Below, piece by piece: positions 50,453-58,155 of a stretch of 64,000 nucleotides of DNA. Numbering within the stretch: the first letter of the stretch is position 1; every line of letters starts with the position of its first letter. Position numbers and translations under genes: made by a program. The notes below the pieces were generated by a model. The model ran no database searches, was not told the origin of the DNA, and saw only the letters and a list, made by a program, of their open reading frames with translations. Source of the DNA: TMP-86 sp044226865 (lineage in GTDB: Bacteria > Pseudomonadota > Gammaproteobacteria > Steroidobacterales > Steroidobacteraceae); contig JBGAGE010000002.1 of NCBI GenBank assembly GCA_044226865.1, forward strand, positions 434,001 through 498,000, read 5' to 3'.

Positions 50453-50980
50453 ATGAGAAGCGAACCAACCCCCGACACGGATTCCCCGGACACGGAGCCG
50501 GCGAGCAAGTCCGCGCGCAAGCGCGAAGCCACCGCGCTGCAGGAACTGGGCGTGCAATTGGCCGGGCTGCCGGATGCCGAGATGACGCAACTGGACCTGC
50601 CGGAAAACCTGGTCACCGCGCTCAGGACGCTGCGCCGCCTGTCCTCGCGCGGCGCGCAGGTCCGGCAACGCCAATACATCGGCAAGCTGATGCGCACCAT
50701 CGATGCCGAACCCGTGCTGGCGCGGCTGGCGGAGAAAAAGCTCCGCCACGACACCGAGGTCAGGCATTTCCAAAACCTGGAACGCTGGCGCGAACGCCTG
50801 CTGGAGGAACCGGAAGCGGCCTCGCGGGATCTGTTGCGCGAGTACCCGGGCGCCGACGCCGCGCAGTTGTCACGGCTGCTGTTCAAGATCAAGCGCGAGA
50901 GCGAGGACCGGCGCTCCCCCGCCGGTGCGCGCGAACTGTTCGCGTGGCTGCGTGAGCTTATGGCTCCCGGCGCCATTTGA
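50453..50980 (+). CDS. darP: Ribosome-associated protein DarP (YjgA, DUF615)
   Basis: A 175-residue helical, highly charged protein involved in late 50S subunit assembly. Family blocks: SKSARKREATALQELGVQLAGLP, RRLSSRGAQVRQRQYIGKLMR and DAAQLSRLLFKIKRE. ATG 50453 was chosen; an in-frame ATG nine bases upstream (50444) is equally possible. It lies opposite pmbA. purE begins 12 bases downstream. Confidence 0.93.
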   Translation: MRSEPTPDTDSPDTEPASKSARKREATALQELGVQLAGLPDAEMTQLDLPENLVTALRTLRRLSSRGAQVRQRQYIGKLMRTIDAEPVLARLAEKKLRHDTEVRHFQNLERWRERLLEEPEAASRDLLREYPGADAAQLSRLLFKIKRESEDRRSPAGARELFAWLRELMAPGAI

Positions 50981-50992
50981 TACGATGCGCGC

Positions 50993-51484
50993 ATGAAACC
51001 GTTGGTTGGCATCATCATGGGGTCGTCGTCCGATTGGGACACGATGCAGGCGGCGGACGCGCTGCTCACCGAACTCGGCGTTGCGCATGAGGTGCGGGTG
51101 GTGTCCGCGCACCGCACTCCCGACCTGTTGTTCGAGTATGCGGCCAGCGCGCGCGCACGAGGGCTCAAGGTGATCATCGCCGGCGCCGGCGGCGCCGCGC
51201 ACCTGCCCGGCATGACCGCCGCCAAGACCCCGCTGCCCGTCCTGGGGGTGCCGGTGCAATCCAAGGCCCTGAACGGCATGGACTCCCTGCTGTCGATCGC
51301 GCAGATGCCGGCCGGGATTCCCGTGGCCACCTTCGCCATCGGCGTCGCCGGCGCGAAGAACGCGGCGCTGTTCGCGGCCGCCATCCTCGCGCTCGAAAAC
51401 GCAGACCTCCGCTCCGCGCTCGACGCCTTCCGTCACGCCCAGACCGAGGGCGTACTGGCGCGTCCGGACCCGCGTACCCCTTGA
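50993..51484 (+). CDS. purE: N5-carboxyaminoimidazole ribonucleotide mutase
   Basis: A 163-residue purine enzyme: VGIIMGSSSDWDTM, VRVVSAHRTPDLLFEYA (catalytic histidine), IIAGAGGAAHLPGMTAAKT and GVPVQSKALNGMDSLLSI. It converts N5-CAIR, made by PurK, to CAIR. A TACGAT box at 50981-50986 lies six bases before the ATG, suggesting an internal, leaderless promoter. Its stop overlaps the purK TTG start (TTGA). Confidence 0.96.
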   Translation: MKPLVGIIMGSSSDWDTMQAADALLTELGVAHEVRVVSAHRTPDLLFEYAASARARGLKVIIAGAGGAAHLPGMTAAKTPLPVLGVPVQSKALNGMDSLLSIAQMPAGIPVATFAIGVAGAKNAALFAAAILALENADLRSALDAFRHAQTEGVLARPDPRTP

Positions 51485-52587
51485 GCACCAAGACCGGCTG
51501 GCAGGTGGGCGTCATCGGCGCCGGCCAGTTGGGCCGCATGATGGCGCTCGCCGGTTACCCATTGAACATCCGCTGCCGTTTCCTCGACCGCGAACCTGAC
51601 GCCCCGGCCGCGCAGGTCGCTCCCATCCTGCTCGGGAACTTGTCCGACGCCGGCAAGATCGCGGAACTGGCCGCCGGTTGCGATGTGCTCACCTTCGACT
51701 GGGAGAACGTGCCGGCGGCGGCGCTGAAAAGCCTGGGCGGAAAGGTACCTGTCAGGCCCGCCATCCGTGCGCTGTCGGTATCGCAGGATCGGCTGCTGGA
51801 AAAGCGCCTGTTCGCGCGGCTCGGCATCCCGGTCGCGCCGCACGCCGCCATCGACAGCCTTGCGGATCTGCAGCGCGCAGCCGCCGAGATCGGCCCACAG
51901 GGCATACTCAAGACCCGACGCATGGGTTATGACGGCAAGGGTCAGGCCCGTCTGCGCAGCGCCGCCGATCTCGAGAGCGCCTTCGAGAAGCTGCGCGGCG
52001 CGCCGCTCATCTACGAGCGCTTCATGCCCTTCTCGCACGAGGTATCGATCGTGGCCGCGCGCTCGGCGCGCGGGGAAATCCGCTGTTATCCGCTGGCGCG
52101 CAACACCCATCGCGATGGCATCCTGCGTATCAGCGTGGCGCCACACATCGAACCCGCCATCGAGCGGCGGGCACGCGCCGCCGTGAAGAAAGTGCTCGAG
52201 GCCCTGGGCTATGTGGGGGTGCTGGCCATCGAATTCTTCGTCGTCGATGGCCGGCTGATCGCCAACGAAATGGCGCCGCGCGTGCATAACTCCGGCCACT
52301 GGACCATCGAGGGCTGCCACAGCAGCCAGTTCGAGAACCATTTGCGGGCGATCTGCGGCTTGCCGCTTGGCAGCCCGCGCGCGCGCGGGCACGCCGCCAT
52401 GATCAACTTCATCGGCGAAATGCCCGACCGGCGCCCACTGCTGGCCCTGGAGGGCCTGTCCTTTCACGACTATGGCAAGCAGCCCCGGCCCGGCCGCAAG
52501 CTGGGTCACTGCACGCTGCTGGCCCCTTCCGCGGCGGCGCGCGACCGCCTGCTCAGGGCCGCGTTGAAACACATCCCCCGGCTGTGA
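51481..52587 (+). CDS. purK: N5-carboxyaminoimidazole ribonucleotide synthase
   Basis: An ATP-grasp enzyme, 368 residues. Seen: VGVIGAGQLGRMMALAGYPL, ILKTRRMGYDGKGQARL (ATP lysine and glycine loop), FMPFSHEVSIVAARS and NEMAPRVHNSGHWTIEGCHSSQFENHLRAI. The start is TTG 51481, overlapping the purE stop; no ATG or GTG exists near enough. After the stop a TTCGGG/CCCGAA hairpin (52596-52613) could be a weak terminator. Confidence 0.95.
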   Translation: MSTKTGWQVGVIGAGQLGRMMALAGYPLNIRCRFLDREPDAPAAQVAPILLGNLSDAGKIAELAAGCDVLTFDWENVPAAALKSLGGKVPVRPAIRALSVSQDRLLEKRLFARLGIPVAPHAAIDSLADLQRAAAEIGPQGILKTRRMGYDGKGQARLRSAADLESAFEKLRGAPLIYERFMPFSHEVSIVAARSARGEIRCYPLARNTHRDGILRISVAPHIEPAIERRARAAVKKVLEALGYVGVLAIEFFVVDGRLIANEMAPRVHNSGHWTIEGCHSSQFENHLRAICGLPLGSPRARGHAAMINFIGEMPDRRPLLALEGLSFHDYGKQPRPGRKLGHCTLLAPSAAARDRLLRAALKHIPRL

Positions 52588-52753
52588 CTTGGCGCTTCGG
52601 GTTGAAACCCGAAAGAAATTCACCGCTGTCCGCTTTCGCCGACATCGACATCACCCACCGACCGACAACCCGCCGCCCCGCCATGCGCACCGCCGCCACG
52701 CGGCCATCCAAATCCCTTAGAATGGCCGCCATGCCCCGCCCGGACCGCACCGC

Positions 52754-54013
52754 ATGTATCTAGAGAACTTCAAACTCAACGAACTGCCGTTCCGCCTGAG
52801 TCCGGACCCGCAATTTCTGTTCCTGAGCAAGCACCATGCGCGCGCCAAGGCGTACATGGAATCAACCATCTGGTTCACCGACGGATTCGTGGTCATCACC
52901 GGCGAGATCGGTGCCGGCAAGACCACGCTGATCGAGACCTTCCTGCGCGAGTTGCAGAAGGACGTGGTGGTGGCGCAAATCAACCAGACGCAACTCTCAC
53001 CCACCGCCTTCCTGCAATCGGTGCTGGTGCAATTCGGCTTCTCGCCTTTCAAGATGAAGAAGCCCGAGGTCCTGGCCACGCTCAACCAGTTCCTGATCGA
53101 GCAATATGCGGCTGGCCGCAAGGTGCTGTTGATCATCGACGAGGCGCAGAACCTCAACCACAAGGTGCTCGAAGAGGTGCGCATGCTCTCGGGCATCGAG
53201 ACCACCAAGGACAAGGTGCTGCGCATCATCCTGGCCGGCCAGCCCGAATTGAACGAAAAACTGGACTCGCCGGAACTGGTGCAGCTGGTGCAGCGCGTGC
53301 GCCTGCGCTTTCATCTGTCGGCACTCTCCCCGGCAGACACCGCCGGGTACATCGATCACCGCCTGGAAGTGGCCGGCTCGCAAGGGCGGCGCATATTCCA
53401 CGAGGACACCTATCCGGTCATCTATCGCTACACCGGCGGCGTGCCCCGCCTGATCAACACGCTGTGCGATACCGCCATGATGGCGGCCTTTGGCGGCGAA
53501 CGCGACACCGTGGGCCTGGCCGACGTCCAAGCGGCGCTCGAGGAACTGCAGTGGACGGAATTTTCCGCGCGCAACTACCGCCCGCCGCCACCGGCCGCCG
53601 TCACCGCCGCGACGAACTTCGAGTCCACCCAGCCCACGCTGTTGAACGAGCCTCCCGTGGCCCGCATCCTGGTGGGCCACGAAGCCAAGACCGTCGATGA
53701 GCGCGAATTGCGCCCCGGGCGCCTGATCATCGGCCGAACGCCCGACAACGACATCCAGATCGACAGCAAGTTCGTCAGCCGCCACCACTGCCAGATCATC
53801 ACCACGCCGGAGAACTGCGTGATCGAGGACCTGAACAGCACCAACGGCATCTACGTGAAGTCCAAGCGTGTGCGCAAACACAACTTCAACGACGGCGACG
53901 TGGTGGTGGTCGGCCAGCACGAGATCATGTACATGGATGAGCGCCTGCCGCGGTTGCGTGCCACGGGGGAGGCGCAGGAAACCCAGTCGCTCAAGGAAGA
54001 CGTCGGCACCTAG
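52754..54013 (+). CDS. ExeA/GspA-type AAA ATPase fused to a C-terminal FHA domain
   Basis: A 419-residue protein. Residues 1-270 are an ExeA-type ATPase: MYLENFKLNELPFRLSPDPQFLFLSKHHARA, Walker A GEIGAGKTTLIE (about 50-60), Walker B VLLIIDEAQNLN (about 120), arginine region GQPELNEKL and VQRVRLRFHL, then GGVPRLINTLCD. After a Pro/Ala-rich linker (about 275-300) an FHA domain follows (about 310-395: GRLIIGRTPDNDIQID, SRHHCQI, DLNSTNGIYV), which should bind phosphothreonine. Canonical ExeA instead carries a peptidoglycan-binding domain. No exeB is adjacent. A TAGAAT box lies at 52718-52723. Confidence 0.9.
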   Translation: MYLENFKLNELPFRLSPDPQFLFLSKHHARAKAYMESTIWFTDGFVVITGEIGAGKTTLIETFLRELQKDVVVAQINQTQLSPTAFLQSVLVQFGFSPFKMKKPEVLATLNQFLIEQYAAGRKVLLIIDEAQNLNHKVLEEVRMLSGIETTKDKVLRIILAGQPELNEKLDSPELVQLVQRVRLRFHLSALSPADTAGYIDHRLEVAGSQGRRIFHEDTYPVIYRYTGGVPRLINTLCDTAMMAAFGGERDTVGLADVQAALEELQWTEFSARNYRPPPPAAVTAATNFESTQPTLLNEPPVARILVGHEAKTVDERELRPGRLIIGRTPDNDIQIDSKFVSRHHCQIITTPENCVIEDLNSTNGIYVKSKRVRKHNFNDGDVVVVGQHEIMYMDERLPRLRATGEAQETQSLKEDVGT

Positions 54014-54162
54014 CGTCCTGACCAGGCAATTCCGGTTCGGCCGGGCGGCAAGGACATGCCGTTGCCGCGCCCCGCGGCAAGGGACTGCCATCAGCCATGT
54101 ACACGGCGCGCTCGCAGCGCGCGTTTCGCCCGCCGGCTGAACCCCGTCGCGGTCATCGTGCG

Positions 54163-54177
54163 TGGCACAAATGGTGC
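54163..54177 (+). promoter_or_regulatory. Candidate sigma-54 (RpoN) promoter before the glycosyltransferase gene
   Basis: TGGCAC-AAATGG-TGC matches the -24/-12 consensus TGGCAC-N5-TTGC with one mismatch and keeps the required GG-N10-GC spacing (GG at 54164-54165, GC at 54176-54177). The expected start is near 54189, giving a leader of about 40 nt before ATG 54228. RpoN promoters are common in flagellar and surface-modification genes. No enhancer-binding site was identified by eye. Confidence 0.55.
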
Positions 54178-54227
54178 AAGCCTGCAGGCAAGCGTCCGTC
54201 ACGGACGGTCTTGTCACAGGGCACCTG

Positions 54228-56306
54228 ATGTTCGATACGACCCTTTCGCCGCCGGATCCGGCGCGCTGCTGCGAGGAAGCGATCCAACTGCAGATCGCCG
54301 GCAAGCTGGAGGCGGCCGAACGGCTGTACCGTTTGGTGCTCGACACCCAGTCATCGCATGCGATTGCGAATCATTGCCTCGGCATGCTGATGTTGCAGAC
54401 ACGACGCGCCACCAAGGCGGTCGCGCATCTGTTGGCCGCGCTGGAGGCGCGCCCCGAGGAACCGGCCTACTGGCTGGGCTACCTGGAAGCATTGCTGCAG
54501 GCGGGTCGAATCGAGGAGGCCGAGGCAGCCGCCACGCTGGGTGAGCAGCATGGGCTCGCGGGCAACGCCTTCGACGACCTCCGCCTGCGCCTCGCCGCCG
54601 AGCTCGACCGGCGCGCCGGCGCGCAGGAGCGGGAGTTGGCCGAGCTGATCGGGCAACGTCGCTTCGCCGAGGCCCTGCGGCGGTCGCGCGCACTCACCGC
54701 GCGTTTCCCCGCGCGCGGACTGGCTTGGAAAATCCAGGGATCGATCCTGTGGGCTCAGGACGAGCCCTACGCCGCCCTGGAGGCTCTGCAACGGGCGGCG
54801 AGCCTGTTGCCGCAGGACGCCGAGGCACACAGCAACCTCGGCCAATGCCTGGCACAACGGCGGCGCTTCGCCGAGGCCGAAGAGGCCTTGCGCCGGGCGG
54901 TGGCGATCGACCCTCGCTTTGCCGGCGCGCATTTCCGGTTGTCCATGGCTTACGAGATGCAGGGCAGGTTCAAGGACGCGGAGGCTGCCCTGCGGACCGC
55001 ACTGTCCTTGCGTGGCGGCCATTTGAGCGATGACGATGAGCGAGGCTTGTCGAACCTCCTATATCTGGCGAGCCACGATCCGGACAAGGACGCGGACGCG
55101 TTGTTTGCGGAACACTGCCGTGTCGGGGAGATCCTCGAGGCGCCCTGGCGCGGACTCACGCCGCATTACCCGCAGGATCGCGATCCCACGCGCCGCCTGC
55201 AGGTGGGATTCGTCTCCGGTGACTTCCGCGATCATGCCGTTGCCACCTTCTTCGAGCCCGTGCTGTCGGCCCTGTGCCGGCTGTCTTCGCTGGAACTGCA
55301 TGGTTACTCGAACTCCTGGGCGGACGACCGCGTGACGCGGCGTCTGCGCAGCCGCTTTCATCACTGGCGCAGCGTCCCGGCCCTCTCCGATGAAACGCTG
55401 GCGGCACAGGTTCGCGCCGATGGCATCGACGTGCTGATCGATCTTTCCGGCCACACCGCGCACAACCGCCTGCGGCTGTTCGCGCGCAAGCCCGCCCCGC
55501 TCCAGGTGAGCTGGCTGGGATATCCGGGCACCACCGGCTTGCGCGCCATGGACTATTACCTCACCGACCGGCACTTCCTGCCGCCCGGTCAATTCGACCG
55601 GCACTTCACCGAGAAACTGGTGTACCTGCACGCCTTCGCCCCATTCAAGGTGGTGGAGACGGCGCCGCCGGTCAATGCCCTGCCGGCACTGGCACGCGGG
55701 TCGCTGCAATTGGCCAGCTTCAACCGGCCCGGCAAGCTCAACGACGCCACGCTCGCCTTGTGGTCGGCGCTGTTGCGCGCCCTCCCGGAGGCCAATCTCC
55801 TGCTCGGCGGCATCGATGATGAGGACGTGCGGGCGCAATTGATGCGCCGCCTCAAGGCGCTGGGCATCGGCAGTGGACGCCTGAGCTTCGAGCCCCGCTG
55901 CACGCTGGATCACTATCTTGCGCTGCATCATCGGGTAGACCTGTGCCTGGACCCGACCCCGTACACGGGCGGCACCACCACCAGCCATGCCCTGTGGATG
56001 GGTGTACCCACCCTCACCCTCTCGGGAGCGACGCCGGCCTCGCGCCAGGGGGCCTCCATCCAGGAATTATTGGGCTTAAATGCCTTCGTCGCTAAAGATG
56101 CGGCGGATTTTGTCGCAAAAGGAGTGGCGTGGTCGAAAAACCTGGATGAGCTGGCCGCGGTGCGCGCCGGCCTGCGGCAGCGCTGGGAACGAGCGCCCGG
56201 GCGGGAGCCGGCACTGACAGCCGGTTGCCTGGAACGGGCCCTGCGCTGCATGTGGCAGCGGTGGTGCCTCGGGCAAGCGCCCGAATCGTTCGAGATCGCG
56301 CCGTAA
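54228..56306 (+). CDS. SPINDLY-type (GT41) protein O-glycosyltransferase with TPRs
   Basis: A 692-residue protein. Residues 1-270 are tetratricopeptide repeats, clearest at EAHSNLGQCLAQRRRFAEAEEALRRAVAIDP and GAHFRLSMAYEMQGRFKDAEAAL. The C-terminal part (about 320-690) is an O-GlcNAc-transferase-like domain: VGFVSGDFRDHAVATFFEPVL, IDVLIDLSGHTAHNRLRLFARKPAPLQVSWLGYPGTTG, ASFNRPGKLND and CLDPTPYTGGTTTSHALWMGVPTLTLSG. It should glycosylate Ser/Thr of proteins in the cytoplasm; bacterial members often modify flagellin or adhesins. It heads the accessory gene chain. Confidence 0.88.
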   Translation: MFDTTLSPPDPARCCEEAIQLQIAGKLEAAERLYRLVLDTQSSHAIANHCLGMLMLQTRRATKAVAHLLAALEARPEEPAYWLGYLEALLQAGRIEEAEAAATLGEQHGLAGNAFDDLRLRLAAELDRRAGAQERELAELIGQRRFAEALRRSRALTARFPARGLAWKIQGSILWAQDEPYAALEALQRAASLLPQDAEAHSNLGQCLAQRRRFAEAEEALRRAVAIDPRFAGAHFRLSMAYEMQGRFKDAEAALRTALSLRGGHLSDDDERGLSNLLYLASHDPDKDADALFAEHCRVGEILEAPWRGLTPHYPQDRDPTRRLQVGFVSGDFRDHAVATFFEPVLSALCRLSSLELHGYSNSWADDRVTRRLRSRFHHWRSVPALSDETLAAQVRADGIDVLIDLSGHTAHNRLRLFARKPAPLQVSWLGYPGTTGLRAMDYYLTDRHFLPPGQFDRHFTEKLVYLHAFAPFKVVETAPPVNALPALARGSLQLASFNRPGKLNDATLALWSALLRALPEANLLLGGIDDEDVRAQLMRRLKALGIGSGRLSFEPRCTLDHYLALHHRVDLCLDPTPYTGGTTTSHALWMGVPTLTLSGATPASRQGASIQELLGLNAFVAKDAADFVAKGVAWSKNLDELAAVRAGLRQRWERAPGREPALTAGCLERALRCMWQRWCLGQAPESFEIAP

Positions 56307-56329
56307 CGCAAGCACGGAGGAAGGCAGCC

Positions 56330-57469
56330 ATCAACGACAAACCCATCACGGTCACGCGCCCGTACCTGCCGCCGCTGGATGAATTCATCCCGCATCTGCA
56401 GCAGATCTGGGACAGCCGCTGGCTCACGAACAACGGCCCCTACCATCAGCGCTTCGAGGAGGCATTGAGCCGCTACCTCGGCGTCGAGCACCTGTCGCTG
56501 GTGACCAATGCGACCCTCGGCCTGATCACGGCCTTGCAGACCCTGCGGATCAGCGGCGAGGTGATCACCACGCCGTATTCCTTCGTGGCAACCAGCCATG
56601 CACTGGCCTGGAACAGCATCGAGCCGGTGTTCGTCGACATCGATCCACACACCATGAACATGGACGCCTCGCGCATCGAGGCGGCGATCACGCCGCGCAC
56701 CACGGCCATCCTGCCCGTTCACTGCTACGGCCGGCCGTGCGAGATCGAGAGGATCCAGGCCATCGCCGACACCTACGGGCTGAAGCTCCTCTACGATGCC
56801 TCGCACTGCTTCGGTGTTCGCTACCACGGCGAGAGCCTGGTGCATCATGGCGACCTGGCCATCCTCAGCTTTCATGCCACCAAGGTGTTCAACACCTTCG
56901 AGGGCGGCGCCATCGTCTGCCGCGACCGCAAGACCAAGCAGCGCATCGATTACCTGAAGAACTTCGGCTTCGCCGACGAGGTGACGGTGATGGCCACCGG
57001 CATCAACGGCAAGATGAACGAGGTGCAGGCGGCATTCGGGCTGTTGCAATTGCAGCACATCGATCACGTGCTCGAGATGCGCGCCAACGTGGCGCGGCGC
57101 TATCGCGAGGCGCTGTGCGGTGTGCGCGGCATCCGCATGCCGGAAGCGGCCCCGCACACCGTGGACAACCACGGCTACTTTCCCATCTGGGTGGAGGCGG
57201 ACTATCAGCTCAGCCGCGACGCGCTCTATCACCGCCTGCGCGAGGCGCAAGTGTACGCGCGCCGCTACTTCTACCCGCTCATCAGCAACATGCCGATGTA
57301 CCGCGGCCTGCCGTCGGCTGCACCGGCCAACCTGCCGGCGGCGCGCGCGGTTTCCGAGAAGATTCTCTGCCTGCCCATCTATCCGGACCTCACCGAGGAG
57401 GATCAGGAACGCATCGTGGGCATCATCCGCGCCGACGCCGTGAGCGCGGCGCGGCGGAGCGTGGCGTGA
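56330..57469 (+). CDS. DegT/DnrJ/EryC1 sugar aminotransferase (VioA-like)
   Basis: A PLP enzyme of about 380 residues that aminates a keto-sugar nucleotide. Motifs: WLTNNGPYHQRFEEALSRYLG, LVTNATLGLITAL, TTPYSFVATSHAL, LYDASHCFGV and the PLP lysine in LSFHATKVFNTFEGGAIV. The last is the form seen in dTDP-4-dehydro-6-deoxyglucose 4-aminotransferases. No ATG, GTG or TTG lies where the protein should begin. An in-frame ATC (56330) follows a good GGAGG (56316-56320) at ten bases and is my best start. The end overlaps the next gene as GTGA. Confidence 0.87.
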   Translation: MNDKPITVTRPYLPPLDEFIPHLQQIWDSRWLTNNGPYHQRFEEALSRYLGVEHLSLVTNATLGLITALQTLRISGEVITTPYSFVATSHALAWNSIEPVFVDIDPHTMNMDASRIEAAITPRTTAILPVHCYGRPCEIERIQAIADTYGLKLLYDASHCFGVRYHGESLVHHGDLAILSFHATKVFNTFEGGAIVCRDRKTKQRIDYLKNFGFADEVTVMATGINGKMNEVQAAFGLLQLQHIDHVLEMRANVARRYREALCGVRGIRMPEAAPHTVDNHGYFPIWVEADYQLSRDALYHRLREAQVYARRYFYPLISNMPMYRGLPSAAPANLPAARAVSEKILCLPIYPDLTEEDQERIVGIIRADAVSAARRSVA

Positions 57470-58140
57470 ACACGGTCATTTACGGCAACGGCGCGATCGC
57501 GCGCCTGGTGCATTCGTTTGCGCGGCACAGCCTCAAAGTGGTCGGTTTCACCGTGGACGATCATTGCATCGCCGCCGGCACCACGACCCACCTGGGCCTG
57601 CCGCTGGTACCCTTCAGCCGCGTGCGGGAGCATTTTCCCCCGCGCACGCACCGCATGCTCATGGCGGTGGGGTTCGTCGACATGAACGACCTGCGCCAGC
57701 AGCGCGCGGCGCAGGCGCGGGCGATGTCCTACGCCTTTGCCAGCTACGTGCATGACTCCGTGATGCGGCACGACGGGGTGGTGATCGCGGACAATTGCAT
57801 CATCCTGGATCACGTGTCCATCCATCCGGGCTGCCGGATCGGCTTCGGCACCTTCATCTCCAGCAACGTCAACATCGGCCACGATTGCGAACTGGGCGAG
57901 CACAACTGGATCAATGCCGGCGTCGCGATCGCCGGAGAATGCCGGATCGGCAACGGTTGCTTCTTCGGCGTCAATGCCTCCGTGGCACACCGCCTGCGCA
58001 TCGGCGCGCGCAACTACATCGCGGCCAACACCCTCATCAACCGGCATACCGAGGATGACCAGGTGTACCTGTCCGAGAGCGCGCAGCTGTTCAAGCTGCC
58101 CAGCAAGTCCTTCCTGTCCTTCAGCCGGAGCGCCTGCTGA
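57466..58140 (+). CDS. NeuD/PglD-type sugar O/N-acyltransferase
   Basis: A 224-residue protein from GTG 57466. The N-terminal Rossmann part (VIYGNGAIARLVHSFARHSL) is atypical for PglD in carrying GNGAIA. The C-terminal half is a left-handed beta-helix of hexapeptide repeats (DNCIILDHVSIHPGCRIGFGTFISSNVNIGHDCELGEHNWINAGVAIAG). The histidine in NIGHDC is in the position of the catalytic base. It probably acylates the amino group made by the preceding aminotransferase, using acyl-CoA or the acyl carrier protein encoded downstream. Confidence 0.82.
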   Translation: MNTVIYGNGAIARLVHSFARHSLKVVGFTVDDHCIAAGTTTHLGLPLVPFSRVREHFPPRTHRMLMAVGFVDMNDLRQQRAAQARAMSYAFASYVHDSVMRHDGVVIADNCIILDHVSIHPGCRIGFGTFISSNVNIGHDCELGEHNWINAGVAIAGECRIGNGCFFGVNASVAHRLRIGARNYIAANTLINRHTEDDQVYLSESAQLFKLPSKSFLSFSRSAC

Positions 58141-58155
58141 GCAGGCCGCCGTTCC

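Noticed and set aside
52731..52763. A 10-codon frame (MPRPDRTACI) starting just after the TAGAAT box and overlapping the ExeA-FHA start
   Set aside because: It could be a leader peptide on a leaderless transcript, but nothing in its sequence or structure suggests attenuation; chance is likelier.
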